This document shows, one piece after another, positions 48,397-60,735 of a stretch of DNA of 64,000 nt. Each line of letters begins with the position of its first letter. Position 1 is the stretch's first letter. The notes under the pieces were generated by a model. It was not told where the DNA came from. It saw nothing but the letters and a program-made list of their open reading frames with translations, and searched no databases. A program made the position numbers and the translations under genes. The stretch is from assembly GCF_933775445.1 (NCBI RefSeq), contig NC_065874.1, forward strand, positions 6,343,001-6,407,000, written 5' to 3'. The DNA comes from Argentina anserina. Lineage: Eukaryota; Streptophyta; Magnoliopsida; Rosales; Rosaceae.

Positions 48397-48912
48397 CGCC
48401 TAGTTTGGTAAAGTTGTGCTGTGATCAAAATGATTTTTAAACCTGTTGTGAGCAAAATGGCTTTTGAATCTGCTGTGAGAGAAATTAGCTGAGGTGTTTG
48501 GTAAACTGTTTTCATAAGTGTTGTATGAGCGAAAAATAATTTTTTTTGCGTTTGGTAAGTTGTAAGCAAAATGGTTTTTAGTAGGTATAATTACCAAAAT
48601 AAGAGTGAAGCCGTGAAGGAAGATAGAGTTTTTTTTAAGTTTAGGTACATCATGTAATTTCATCAAGTTTCTAAGAGTACACAGTGAGATTTGAAAATTT
48701 CATTTAATCATTGCTACAGTAGCTCCGTGTTTTTTGATAAAAGCGGCTTTCAATTTTCAAAAGTTACCTCTTCCTAGTTTTTGACTTTCAGCTGTTGGGA
48801 AAATCAATTTTAGCCAAAAACTGTTTTTTTGGGATTTACCAAACACCATATATCAACCCCAAAAGCTGAAGTCATCCCAAAAGCTATTCCAAAAGCCCAC
48901 CCAAACTAGGCC
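48397..48912. mobile_element. PIF/Harbinger-type MITE (516 bp)
   Basis: The left end CGCCTAGTTTGG and the reverse-complemented right end GGCCTAGTTTGG match at 11 of 12 bases. Both are flanked by TAA (48394-48396 and 48913-48915), the 3-bp target duplication of this superfamily. Subterminal 'GTAAGTTGT'/'AAAGCTGAA' stretches give a partial hairpin. No transposase. Confidence 0.82.
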
Positions 48913-49036
48913 TAAGATTGGATGATCGACTGTCTGTTGGAGGCTTGTATACGGATATAGGATGCTCCGTTTTTTAAACAGTATTCAAAGATTTGATTCG
49001 TACTACCAAGATGAGACAAGTAATTAATATTACAAA

Positions 49037-49623
49037 TAGACGCGGCCTATTTTAAACATGCCAAAACCGTGTATGTGCTCGTATCGTGTTCGAGTCGGCC
49101 CATTAATTTTTCGTGTTGAGCTCGGACCAGTCAATTTGTTTAGATATTAAGGCTGGCCCGGTCCACGGCCCAAACTCATATTGAGCCGAACTTGGGCTTG
49201 TGTTGGGTCAAGAAGCGAGCCGACCCGGCCCATTAGCATTATAAGATACAATTAACATAATAAAATTGTGTAATTAGAATATTTTTTTATAAAATTATTT
49301 AGAATAGTAAAATAAATAAAATAATACAATACATTTGATAATTTTGTTTCTAAAATGTTACATATGTCAAAACTATGTTTTTTTATCACTACTTTGATGA
49401 TATTTGTAAAATAATGTAGTTAAAATAATAAAATAATCAAGAGGTTCATATTTAAAAGGTCTAATATTCAATTCTCATTATTATATAAATAATATTCAAT
49501 TCTCATTATTTATATAAATAATATATAATTATGTGTTTAACGGGCTGACCTATGAATTTAACGTGCATGGACCGGTCATGGCCGCTAACGGGCTTGAGGT
49601 TTTCGGCCCACTTGTCACCTCTA
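49037..49623. mobile_element. hAT-like non-autonomous element (587 bp)
   Basis: Ends are TAGACGCGG and, reverse-complemented, TAGAGGTGA. Flanks are ATTACAAA (49029-49036) and GTTACAAA (49624-49631), an 8-bp duplication with one mismatch. Subterminal 'CGGCCCA' and 'GGGCTTG' patches around an AT-rich core fit a hAT deletion derivative. Confidence 0.68.
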
Positions 49624-49631
49624 GTTACAAA

Positions 49632-50649
49632 TTCCGCATCTATATCTAAAGAAAAAAAATCTTTTTAGGTAACCACCAGTATATGATACTCACATTTACA
49701 ATTATGACTATAAATTTATTGTCATTATAGTAAAATAAATAATATTATTTAAATAATTATAGTTCAACCATAAGTAATTGGTGGTTGAGGTAAATGATTC
49801 ATGAAACATGTAAACTTCTATGAACTGATTATGCTTACTTAAAAAGGTGTTGCACATAGATCTTTTGCACTAAAATTATCAATAAAAATGCTCGTGAAAT
49901 TGAAGGATAGCCAAAAAAGCGCTTGTTTCTCCTCTCACGTCAAGACCTCGATGACGATTTGGGAAAAGAAAAAAAAAGGTCTGCCTGTCCGTCCCGACAT
50001 CCGCTATGCCGCCCTAGGCGGCAGATTTGATATTCCACTCCTAGCTGGCTAGCTAGGCAGGCTCCAGGCCGAGCTTTCTTTTATTTTTTTTATTTTTTTA
50101 TTTTTTGAAATTGGGGGGCCTGAGTTTTGGTAGACGTAATATAGACGCTCACTCTTATTCAGGACTCCACATTATGAACTCTTTAAGAGTAATGAACTAA
50201 ACTAAAGATATATGAGGATACAGTTGATGCTACACAAGACATTTGAAATTCATATGTTTTATTAGTATTGAACTACTGATTGGGGGAAATGGAATACTAG
50301 CTTGAAAGTAAACAACTATTTCCAATTAATTTCTCGAGCTTTTATTGATATGATCACAGACAAAGATAAGTTTGACTGTTAAGGGGAGTGGTTCGGTTCG
50401 ATCAGTCACCGAACAGTGCAACAAAGAAAAAGATTAGCATAACTGCAGGACTATTTGATCACACACTGTAAGCACAGTGGAACGCTTAACATCGATTTTC
50501 TGGAAATAAAAGGTTCATGAACTTAACATCCAAAAAACAAAAAAAGATCAAGAGCTTCCATAAGCTTGAGGAAAAGATGATCTATATCAGTACCTGATCA
50601 CTATATATAAGATGTATATATATAGTTGATCACATATATATAACCTTAA
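49632..50649. other. Spacer and 3' flank of second ZIP gene
   Basis: AT-rich sequence with a G/C patch at 49990-50070. No gene recognised. Confidence 0.4.
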
Positions 50650-52054
50650 TTAAGCCCACTTTGCCAACAAAGACATGCCACCAGCACCCAGAAGAACCGC
50701 CACATAAGACTTGATCTGGAGCTTAATGCTGCGTTGCAACTTTGGACCCATGAAGTCAGCGGAGAGAAGATCAACCAAAGCCATGTAGATGAGGAGCCCA
50801 GCTGAAGAAGCATTCAGCAGTCCCACTGTCACTAATGCCCTTGGACTGTTTTCTTTGTACATTTTCGACACTGCCATTCCCAGTGCAATTCCAGATGGGG
50901 TTGTTACAGAGAAGAAGAACACCATTAGTGCCTTCTTCATGAACTTGTACTCTGCCTGAAACATAAACCAGCAAATGATAGTGAGATTAATTGGCGGTGG
51001 ACAAAAAACCTATTTGTTCAGAAACTAATAGGTTCGATATATATGTACCTGCAGAATGCAACCACCAAGGCCCATGCCTTCAAACATTTGATGGAAGCAA
51101 AGGGCAGCTACAAGACCTTTAATGGTACAAGTGTTGTTTGAAGCTCCAAGAGAAAGCCCTATAACAATTGAGTGAACAATAATTCCGAGTTCCAGTACCT
51201 GCCGGCCAACACAAGTTTTGAGATCGTAATGACCTAACATGGACTTCTCTGCATGATTATGTGGATGATCTTGCAAGGTAGATAATTATACTACATACGT
51301 ACATATAAAAGTCTTAATGTTGAGCTCACAACTAATCGACACATGTTAAGAGAAAATTACTCTTATAATTCTTTGACTAATGTATTATAGGGTCCGGTTA
51401 ATATATACAAGTAATACAACTTACCATGGCAACAACGCGATAGCGTGACAACTGCGATTCGTTTCCTCCTTTGACTTGATGATTATGTGAATGAAAATGA
51501 CCATGTCCACCAGCCACCACAGCCTTCTCTTGATCTCCGTCAATCGCTGCAACACCATCAGTATCAGGGTTAACTCCGGCTTTAGATCTCCTGCTGTATA
51601 TGCTAGTAGCCATGGAGTCCACCATCATAGTAACAATAGCTGACAACATAGCAACAAACCCAGTGAAAGGGAACTTATGCCACGGCTTCTCAGTCAAACA
51701 ATTCGAGGACAACATATCAAAAGAGTCTGGCAAAACGTGCATGAACCCTGTGGCAAGAATAATCCCACCGGCAAAGCACTTGACGACCACGAATAGGTCT
51801 CGGTCGGGATGCAAGGCGGGTACAGCGCGAGTGACGAGTGGCAAGGACACACCGATCATGCTGGTCACCAGGATTGAGGTAATGGCTATGATTTTGAGGG
51901 GCACAGCTCCTGCCTTGTCGTTGCAGGAATTGGTAGTTTCAGACTTGCATTCATCACTCTCGGATTGCGAATGAGCTTGAGGGATGACTGCGGAGACGAA
52001 AATTATGAAGAAGATTGGGAGAAATGCTTTGGAAAGTGAAGTGGCAGTAGCCAT
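50650..52054 (-). CDS. ZIP-family metal (Zn/Fe) transporter, copy 2
   Basis: Minus-strand exons 52054-51425, 51198-51049 and 50955-50650 give 361 residues with the same intron positions and phases (both 0) as copy 1. Signal peptide residues 1-29, then '[10 protein letters not shown]', the TM2 motif '[16 protein letters not shown]', and a His-rich loop '[10 protein letters not shown]' with one more His than copy 1. The signature '[20 protein letters not shown]' and '[11 protein letters not shown]' is complete, and the C-terminus is 'SLLAKWA'. Differences from copy 1 cluster in the N-terminus and the loop, the parts that affect metal choice and regulation in IRT/ZIP proteins (family knowledge). 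Both copies look functional. Metal specificity cannot be assigned. Confidence 0.93.
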
Positions 52055-52151
52055 ATTTGACTACTCGATCTCTCTGTTTAGTGATCACTGGATGGTTGTT
52101 TGACTTGTTTCTGTTGGAACGTTCGTTGAGTTTTGCATTTCCTGGATTTTC

Positions 52152-52159
52152 TTTATATA
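52152..52159 (-). promoter_or_regulatory. TATA box of ZIP copy 2
   Basis: Minus-strand TATATAAA about 100 bases upstream of the start codon, at the same distance and in similar context as in ZIP copy 1 ('GCATTTCCTGGAT' on plus precedes both). Confidence 0.68.
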
Positions 52160-52169
52160 GAAGGAAATT

Positions 52170-53336
52170 TTATGACTCTATGCGCTCAATTATTTTTGTT
52201 GATAGTATTAACTAATGTCATACAGGCATGCATGTTGCATGGAACGAACATATGATTTTAGTATTCTTTATTTCAAGTGCAGATTTATTAATATAATGCA
52301 GGTGACATCATACGTATATGAAATTGATGTTATCGAATGCTTCAGAAGATGATATTATCTCCGTACAAATACTGCATTTAGGTACTTTACCGTCCGGAAG
52401 ATAATACCTTTATATTGCTACGTGAATTTCCAGTACCACTTCATATTGCAGTACATATCCAAAAGAATAACATATTGAAACAAATTGCATTTTTTTTTTC
52501 AATTACAGATTAGGATCGGTTGATTCAGATTAGTCTCACATTCATTTCTTAACTATTAGTTTGTTCTGAAGTCACTTTCAATTAAATTAGCAGGCCAACA
52601 GAATTCGGAGGAAAATGGAGTATATGGGTGATATAATTTATCACCCCCAAAAACATTATCTTTCTGATAACATCATCATATTCCTACACTTTTCTATTCC
52701 AAATATTCCATATCGAATTTTTGCATTAGATCATTTAGTGTGTCACTTGCATATATTATACGTATATTATATATAGAGTGAGTCGATCTGATTTCGATAA
52801 GGCATGCATTTTGCGCTATCTAGCTGGGATTCTTAAAGAAAGGCATGCATTTTGCCATATGCATGCATTATTCCCGTAAATGCTTGTGTTCTGCTCAAGT
52901 ATCTAATGCACGTACTGACGTACGTGTACTTGACTATTGGCAAGGTCTCTCAAAATTTCTAAAATTTCCTTGTATAAATCACCTAGGCCTATTGCATCGA
53001 CAAAGTTGGAACAAATTAAGAACACGACCCTAAACCTAAAGTACTGCCCTCGGGATTTAGGCTACTGTTGAAGAATTGCTAATTATACAAAATTACTTTC
53101 TGATGCATGTGTTATTCTTCATTAAGCTAATTAGTTCCAGTACTGCTCCTCCGAATCGATTGTCATGGAGAGGCGGGAGTTTGACATGCCTCGTAGACGA
53201 CAACGTACTGTGGAGCTTTCAAGTGACTGAAGTGAGATAGATTATATAAATGCTATGTTATAATTATCTAATTAGTTAAACAGAGTTGACCTGAAGTTAA
53301 GATTAATCGAGGATTCTTGTTTAAGGAAAATTCTAG
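52170..53336. other. Upstream region of ZIP copy 2 and spacer
   Basis: AT-rich with several GCATGC patches at 52800-52870. No gene recognised. Confidence 0.4.
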
Positions 53337-53460
53337 TATACATCAATGTATGATATACATCACACATCTGACGGTCGATATTGTTTTATGAGTGGGGTCA
53401 AAAAAATAATATATGTTGTCAACCGTTGGATGTGGGATGTATAACATACATTGATGTATA
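53337..53460. mobile_element. Foldback MITE (124 bp)
   Basis: Almost the whole element is an inverted repeat. The left arm starts TATACATCAATGTATG, and the right arm read in reverse complement starts TATACATCAATGTATG too. Similarity continues for about 47 bases ('ATACATC.CACATC', then 'ACGGT'), leaving a loop of about 25 bases. It would form a strong hairpin. Confidence 0.82.
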
Positions 53461-54270
53461 TTAAATTAACCCGTTGTTTAATAGAAATACTTCGTCGTGT
53501 GCCGTGTGCGTGAACTTAGATCAATATTGTATTGCTTAATGGATATTGATTAGAGGCGTTAATAATCATTATATACTAGCCTTTACAAGGGGAGAATTTT
53601 TGTTTTTTGTTTTGTTTTTTTTTTTAATTTTAGTGGAGGAAAAATAGGATGTAGAAATTTATGGGTAGTTATCCGATAGTTTTGAAGTTTTTTTTCAATT
53701 TCTATTTTTATATATCATTTTTTAATTATTGTTATAACTTTTATATATTAATATCTATTTTTAATTAACTTGTAGTCTAAGGTTATTAATGTATTTTCAC
53801 AGACGTTTTAGTTGGTAAAACATGTTTGAGTTATTAATAATATAGATATAACAAACTTTCACCAGTTGCAATCCTTATCTTCATCAATGTTGGCATTGTT
53901 CTAACACTATGTTATCATGAAATTTCTTATAAGAAAGGACTAAAACGGTAGAACCTTACCTTGCTCGCATGTTTTTTTTTAACTAAACTAAACGTTTTCA
54001 TTAAGCGTATATATGGAACAAAGGGAGGGTAACTTTCATATCCTTTTTTTTTACAACAAACAAATACGTTTTATATCATAATGTTTCTCAGACCTGAATA
54101 GCGAGTACACCCCCATCCGCAGTGACACAACACAAACAAGAGGTCATAAGTCGAAACTCAAAACTAGTATGTGGTAGAGAACTATTTTTTAGTAATAAGC
54201 TCATAATAAAGAAAGAAAAATTCGTGTATTCTACGGCTAATGCAAGCATAGCAATAGGCAACAAAACTAA
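53461..54270. other. Spacer, no gene recognised
   Basis: AT-rich with T-runs near 53605 and 54045. Possibly the 3' tail of the LINE relic that follows on the minus strand. Confidence 0.35.
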
Positions 54271-55480
54271 TTAAACCTTTTCTTTGCCCTTCACACTAGG
54301 GCCCGGATCATGACTTTCAACCTTGATGCTCTGACCCCGTCCAATCACCGTCTCCACCTTCATTTTATTTGGTTTGTTCTTGGAACCATAGGGTCGCCAT
54401 TTCCTCTTCTTTGTTTCATCAGTGGACTCTCCATTTTGCCTAGGCACCAAAAGACCATAAGTATTCTCCCTCAAACCGAAGGCCTTTGCTGTGAGTTTCA
54501 CCCCCCCCCCCCCGGCCGACATTTTCATCCGCTTTGGAGAATTGTGAGCTTGATCTTTCAACAACAACAACTTTGGCTTCTTGGGAGATGCCGAGGAGTC
54601 GACATGCCTTATCCTCTTTAGCGAAATCAACGAAAGCTTTATCTGTGGCTTAGGATTCACAACAACATTGGAGGGTTTCCCTTCCTCACGGCACCGAATC
54701 ATTGGCTTTCTCAGAACTAGTTTAGGGGGAAAAAAGTTCCAAGCCACTGAAGGCATAGCTAGATCGGCCTCAATACCCTTGAACAAGAAATTCCGCTAGG
54801 GGCACCGAGTTGATGAAGCTTCAAAAGAGAAGTGCGGGCCTTGACACCGCCACCGTGCACTAGGGTTATGGCTAAGCAAACTCCATGAAGATATTCAAAA
54901 TCAAACACAATTTCTGCAATCACACCAGTATTAATCTTCAACATCTTCTTTTGGAAAACAGGTTTGTTAAGACCCCTAGAAACCCTAACCCTAACTTTAT
55001 GCTGAAAGGTGAGGGTGTCATCATCAAGCCGCACATAGGATCCAATCACCGAAGCGACATTCTTGATATGCTTCTCCAGCGTCGGAGGTATGCCTTGTAG
55101 TCTAACCCAGAAGTACAGCTTGTTCATTGGTATGGACGTTGGAGATTGCAATCCATCATACTACTCAATAAGCATGGGAGCATTCCGATAATACAAAGGA
55201 CCACCCCAAAAAAAGGTGTTTTGATCTTTCGCAATATCAAACTTGAAGATGTAGAGCAAAGGCCCATGTTCCTGGACCCTAAAATTGCTACGAAGCTTCC
55301 AGATTCGACGAAACTTGCTCTGCAGATTTTTAACTTGCACCTTTCAATAGCTAGGGTTTGGGCTAAAAGAAAAATATTGGTTTCAATCGGAGGTTCATTT
55401 GACGAATCCATGAAAGATACGTCAATCACATCTCCACTAGCAAGGTAGCGATGACTTCCTCAAGGCTAGTCATGGTGAAA
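54271..55480 (-). pseudogene. LINE ORF1-like (DUF4283-type) pseudogene
   Basis: Start near 55473 ('MTSLEEVIATLL'). A frame shift follows, then 'GPLLYIFKFDIAKDQNTFFW' and 'GGPLYYRNAPMLIE' (55260-55160), which resemble the DUF4283 core. A stop near 55160 interrupts it. 'MNKLYFWVRLQGIPPTLEKH' follows, then a degenerate zinc-knuckle region ('EIVFDFEYLHGVCLAITLVH'), and a basic Lys/Pro-rich tail down to 54271. A 14-C run (about 54500-54513) disrupts or decorates the tail. This is the usual layout of the first ORF of plant LINEs. The reverse transcriptase is absent, so it is a fragment. Confidence 0.75.
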
Positions 55481-55913
55481 CAAAAATGAGAGAGATTAAC
55501 GGTTGGCAAGGAAGTGATACTTGTGAGATGCGAGACGTGAATGAATAGATTAAATAGAGTGAGGGTTTGCAAAACCCTAATACAGGGAGTGGCTACTATG
55601 GCTCGTGCGTGTTTTATGCGGGCCGTGCTCTTAACGGGCCGGCACGTTAAGAACCCGTTTATGTTAACGGGTTAAGCACGACGGGTTTCCGTGCTACTCG
55701 TTGGAACCCGTCAATCCACGAATTTTTTTTGTTCATAAATTCGACATGATTTGATTTATTTATTTTTAAAAAAATCTTTCTATAATTCTACACAACTCTT
55801 TGAGAATAAAATTATTTTTATTTATGATTTTTTTTGATTTTGGAGTCCTTAATTTTGTAAAGGTTCATCCCTAATGGTCTCATAGAAACAATTAAAATAA
55901 CATTATAATTGTG

Positions 55914-56185
55914 CTACTTGTTTGAATTCAAGTACATGCTTCTACGTGCAACATCGAGCTAACTGAAAATATGTAAGAATGTAAGATACATTGCAATTAA
56001 CCTTGTTCGAATTCAAGTGCCTATTTATAAGTGCAACAACAAACTAACTGAGAATTACAATTAACCTTATTCGAATTCAAGTGCCTATTTATAAGTACAA
56101 GAACAAACTAATTGATAATTACAATTACCCTTGTTCGAATTCAAGTGCCTATTTATAAGTACAACAACAAACTAATTGAGATTTG
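55914..56185 (+). repeat. 64-bp tandem repeat in hAT subterminal region
   Basis: Three good copies plus one diverged first copy. Each includes 'TTCGAATTCAAGTGCCTATT' and 'TATAAGTACAACAACAAACT', with starts near 56006, 56070 and 56134. Lies near the 3' side of the transposase. Confidence 0.88.
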
Positions 56186-56449
56186 AGAACATGGAAAATA
56201 AACTGCAAACTAATATGTTTTATCCCTATATTTCACATCAATGCCATGTTTTCTCTCAAGTGAAGCTCGCTTCTTCTTCTATTCGATCATGCATTCTCAA
56301 ACCCAATATGTCTTTGGAAAAATCGTCCACCTCAACCATCTTCTTTTCTAAAATATTATAAATAATAATTGTAAATATAACATAAAGGTCAAACTAGTGA
56401 AATCAAACTAAATTATTTTCAATTTACCTTTCTTCTTCCCGAAAATTCA

Positions 56450-58316
56450 ACCCCAAGTACATAACAAAGCTTGTACTGTCTTAGGCAACCAAGAGCTCTG
56501 ATACTCATTTAGAACTCAACCACCAATGCTAAAAGCCGACTCAGATGCAACAGTTGAGACATAAATAGTCAACACATCACGAGCCGTCTGAGACAGGATT
56601 GGGTATCGGTGTCGCTCCATCTTCCACCAAGCAAGTACATCCAAGTCTACCAAATTATCGAGTCTTACTTCATCCAAGTACTTGTTCAGTTCAGGCTTCA
56701 AACTCGAATTCTGACCGCTTTTGTAACGAGCATCAAATTCCTGCAATAGAGCAATTTGACGTTTAATATAAGAAAATCATACTAACCAAGATTAGTCTCA
56801 AAATAATTATATTAATTAGTTACCTGAAGTATACGAGGCTTCTCTTGTATTTGAGACGAGCTCTCATGAATATGGTAACAAGAACTTTGGTGAGTGGAGG
56901 TTTCTTTGTAGGCACCAAACAAAGAAGATAGAGTGTCATTAAAAACTTTCAATTGTGAAGATCCTCGACCATAGAGCTTTTCATAAGTCCATTCAACAAA
57001 CTCCATCTTAAACCGAGGATTCATCACCACTACAATCCCCAAAATCAGGCTATAATTTGACCAATATTTCTTAAACTTCAAATCCATCTCTTTTCCCATC
57101 CGGCTTAGAAAAGTATCTTCACTGGCAATGGATTCTTGTATACTGTGCTAAACAACTAACACCTTCGGGAAAAATAAGTTTGATGTATGGTACTTTGTTC
57201 CAGAAAACAACACTATTACTTCATAAAATTCCCCTAAAAACTTATTTATCTTCTCAATCTTATCCCACTCCTCATCTGAAGGAAACCACTTGAAAAAACT
57301 GTCACTTACTGCCAAGCTCATAATGCACTACGATAGTACAGAGCACCATCAAGCATCAAATAGGTTGAATTCCACCCTGTTGGCATATCTTGTCTCAATC
57401 CCCTTCTGCTTCATCCCAAACCAACTTGTGAAACACATTGTAGAAACCTTTGTTTTCTAACTTTTGAACCCTTTATATACTTGATGTCTTCTCGTATCTT
57501 TGTGACAGATGTGTGAATCTCTTTTAGTCCATCTTGAACTGTCAAATTCAAGATGTGTGCACAACATCTGACATGAAAAAATGTGCCATCTACTAAGAGC
57601 AACCATATGAAATTCAACCTTATGTTTAGCTTCTTAACAAAAGAGTCATTGGCTGTTGCATTATCTAAGGTAATTGAAAACAACTTCTCTTCAATTCTCC
57701 ACTCTTCAATCAATGTAAATACCTTATCAGCTAATGCAACACCATTGTGAGGAGGAGGCATATGACAAAAATTAATAATTCTTTTTTCTAATCTCCATTC
57801 TAAATTCACAAAGTGTGCAGTAATAGTCAAATACCTATAAGTAACTACAGAGGTCCACAAATAAGCAGTCAAACTAATTCTTCCTTTAGCTGAACTTAGC
57901 AAATTCTTAAGCTTCACTTTTTCACTATCATACGTCTTCAAGACATGAGCCTTAACAGTGTTTCTACTAAGGAGTGTAAGTGGAGGAGATATATATTGAA
58001 ACACATCTCTAATGCCCTCATACTCAACAAAACTGAATGGAAAATCATGTCTAACAATTGCCTCAATCACCAACTCTCTGAATCTATCAATACTAAACGA
58101 ATAAGAACGTGTGGAAGACTGTGGTGAGACAACATCACTAGTACTACATTTATTATGGTGACGCAACATGTTACCCGTACCTGTTATTGAGTCACATTTG
58201 AGTATGGTTCCGCATTTTTTGCATTTGGCACGTCTCCCTCGATCGGGACCCTCATCAAAGTCCTCAAACGTTGTCCAAACCACATATGTTCTCGCCCTCT
58301 TCTTCTTAGCTGGCAC
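56450..58316 (-). pseudogene. hAT transposase with BED zinc finger (RICESLEEPER-like), broken
   Basis: The first part, 58316-57411, starts 'MPAKKKRARTYVVWTTFEDF' and has a BED-type finger ('CKKCGTILKC' with 'HHNKC'). The catalytic core follows with 'LTAYLWTSVVTYRYLTITAH' and 'SITLDNATANDSF' (Asp) and 'RCCAHILNLTVQDGLKEI'. The next part, about 57400-57100, reads 'PTGWNSTYLMLDGALYY', meets a stop near 57150, and continues to 56815 ('LGIVVVMNPRFKMEF'). The last part, 56746-56516, is the dimerisation domain ('LDVLAWWKMERHRYPILSQT', 'STVASESAFSIGG'), then a stop. Few lesions, so a fairly recent loss. Related plant proteins have been domesticated, but these stops argue against that here. Confidence 0.88.
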
Positions 58317-60735
58317 ACCTCGTACCTCATTACTGCTTGGTAAATTACCTCATTCTTCATCAATGGAAAGATTATGAGACTCATCATTCATACTCATCTA
58401 TAATTCCAAAGTATAGACAGTTGTAAGAGTAAAATATAAAAAAATGGGACTGAAGCATAGCAAATAAATTTGAAATAACTATCATTATATTCAAAAGCAT
58501 TGCAAACATATCAGTTTGAAACAAATATCATTATATTCAAAAGCATAGCAAATTGGAACATAATGCAAATTGGAACTCTAATTATGTAATAATGTGAGTC
58601 TATGAACTCTGTAACTCTAACTTTGTAACTCTATGCAAATTGGAACTTTAACTGTCTAACTCTCTAACTCACAGTTCATCTCAATTGGATCTCAAAGACA
58701 TAAGATCCTGAATATGATATTTAAGCAGTGAGGGAAAAGTAGCAGCAATTATGAAACATGGGGTATACGTACAATCAAAGAACAAATAAGTACTTAGAAG
58801 TAATAAGCACCAAATCTACTATGTCGTATATGCCACAAATTAACATTCAACCAAGATATATGGCAAAGGTTCATCTTAGGCATCAGTGCAAAATAATTCA
58901 GGAATGCCTTGCGGCCAATAGTTTATAAAACTTCATCAAGCATATTAACCCTAGTACCCTACCAATGTTTAATACTAAGTTGATATTTCCCTCCAAGAAC
59001 ATACAAGAACAAGAACTTAACACAGTAAAAGAAGGATGAGGAGAGACCTATAGTTACAAAATGATGATGAATAAACTGTCCCCATTACATACATGTCAAC
59101 AAAGCCCTACATTACAAAACATGACATTTCCCTCCAATTCCCTAATTCTTGCCTTGCCCAAACAAAACTTTATAACTCACAGACATGCATACATTCTGCT
59201 TCTGAGACATAAAAGAAGAGAGATCTTCTTATATAACATAAAATATCATTGCATGATAATATTCCTAGAAATCACTTCACCTTAAACAATAAACCAATAT
59301 GACGATTACTTGTAAACTAAGGTAGAAGCCACTGCTAGTAGTACTTTTCATTATAATTTTTGCTACTTGCATTTTAAAGCAGTGATCATTCTAATTTTTT
59401 CTAAATCCCAGTACTTTTCAATAAGCATTATATTCACCTGAATAGATTGGTTGATCTAGAAACCCAAACAAGTACTCTATCAATATTTAACTTCACCTTC
59501 TATGATGCCATGATATCTAAATTGAGTGTAGCTTCCGATTTATTTGAAAAACTAAATACCATTTTCTTTTCTGGACAAAGCTCGATAGAGAAAAGAAAAC
59601 CCTCAATGGGAAGCAATGAGGGAAATAAGAAACTAAATATAATTTATGTGAAAAACTAAATACCTTTTTTTCTGATCAATCCCCATCTGTTAGTTGTACT
59701 CAATCAAATAACACAAAACAAAGTCAGCAATCACCTTCATAGTTTTATAAACTCTTCTCATATCAGAATGACAACTACTGCCACATTTCTGAGATCTCTC
59801 CCAAAATATGAACTCTTTGTACTACACTACAAGCATTACCAATTATCACAGGCAACGTTATATATACCTCTTATTTCCAACTACAAATCCTAAGACATAC
59901 AAAAGCTTAACTTTGAAGGGTGCTAGAGCCTACAAGTGTTTTCACTCTTTCACTAAAACTGGGTTCTACCAAATTTAGCTTTTCCTTCTCCATTTTTAGT
60001 TATATTCCTCTTTGTGTAAATTTCCCAGTAGCCCACAAAACTATTACCCCTAAATAACCAGCATCACTAAGTGAAAATAACAGAGCTTAATGAGCTACTA
60101 CTTAATTGGTTATTGAGTTGTTATATTTACCATAAATGAGCTCGAGGAGTAGAGAAAGAGAGAGAGAGAGTACCTGGCTACGATTCGCAGAAAATTAGAA
60201 AGAAAGCACACATTCATATATACCCACAAATATACACACAGACACACACACGATTACTCACAATTCGTGTGAAATCACCATCGAAGACAAAACCCACATT
60301 CAGATCTACCCATAATGAAGAAAACAAAGCAAAAGAGGAAGAGGAAGAGGAAGAATATGAGATGATTACCTCAAATTTTGCTATAGTACTCAAAAGCACC
60401 GAGACACCATTATTCCAACACATTGGTGAGAGAGAGATCGGTAGGAGGTGTGTGTTGCAGAAGCACAAAAACACAGTGGGGGAGAGAGAGATCGATAAAG
60501 ACTGAAGAGGTGTGTTGCACGATTGCGGCTTGGAAATTCATTTTAACTTTTCAGTGGGTTAACGAGTTCTAAACGGGTTCCACGAAAAAACATGGCACAC
60601 ACAAAACTTAATGGGTTTTAGTTGGTCCGGGCTTACGCAACACGATTTTGTTATTAGCCATGTTTCGTGCGTGTTTAATAGTGCGGATATCATGCGGGTT
60701 CACGGTTTCGGACTTGATTGCGAGGCCTAGTTTTG

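Larger units (their letters stand above)
55590..60735 (-). mobile_element. hAT transposon, nearly full length but degenerate
   Basis: Both outer parts hold the same kind of GC-rich subterminal text: left 'CGTGCGTGTTTTATGCGGGC', right, in reverse complement, 'CACGCACGAAACATGGC' and 'ACCCGTTTAGAACTCGTTAA'. They flank a minus-strand hAT transposase. The long stretch 58400-60500 would be its 5' leader or intron region and holds no gene. Exact termini and target duplication could not be fixed; the right end is near 'GCGAGGCCTAG'. Confidence 0.72.

Noticed and set aside
55124..55429. 101-codon minus frame as a separate gene
   Set aside because: A shifted frame of the same strand gives DUF4283-like text, so the region belongs to the LINE ORF1 relic.
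55560..55590. AACCCTAA as telomere-like repeat
   Set aside because: Single occurrence, not an array.
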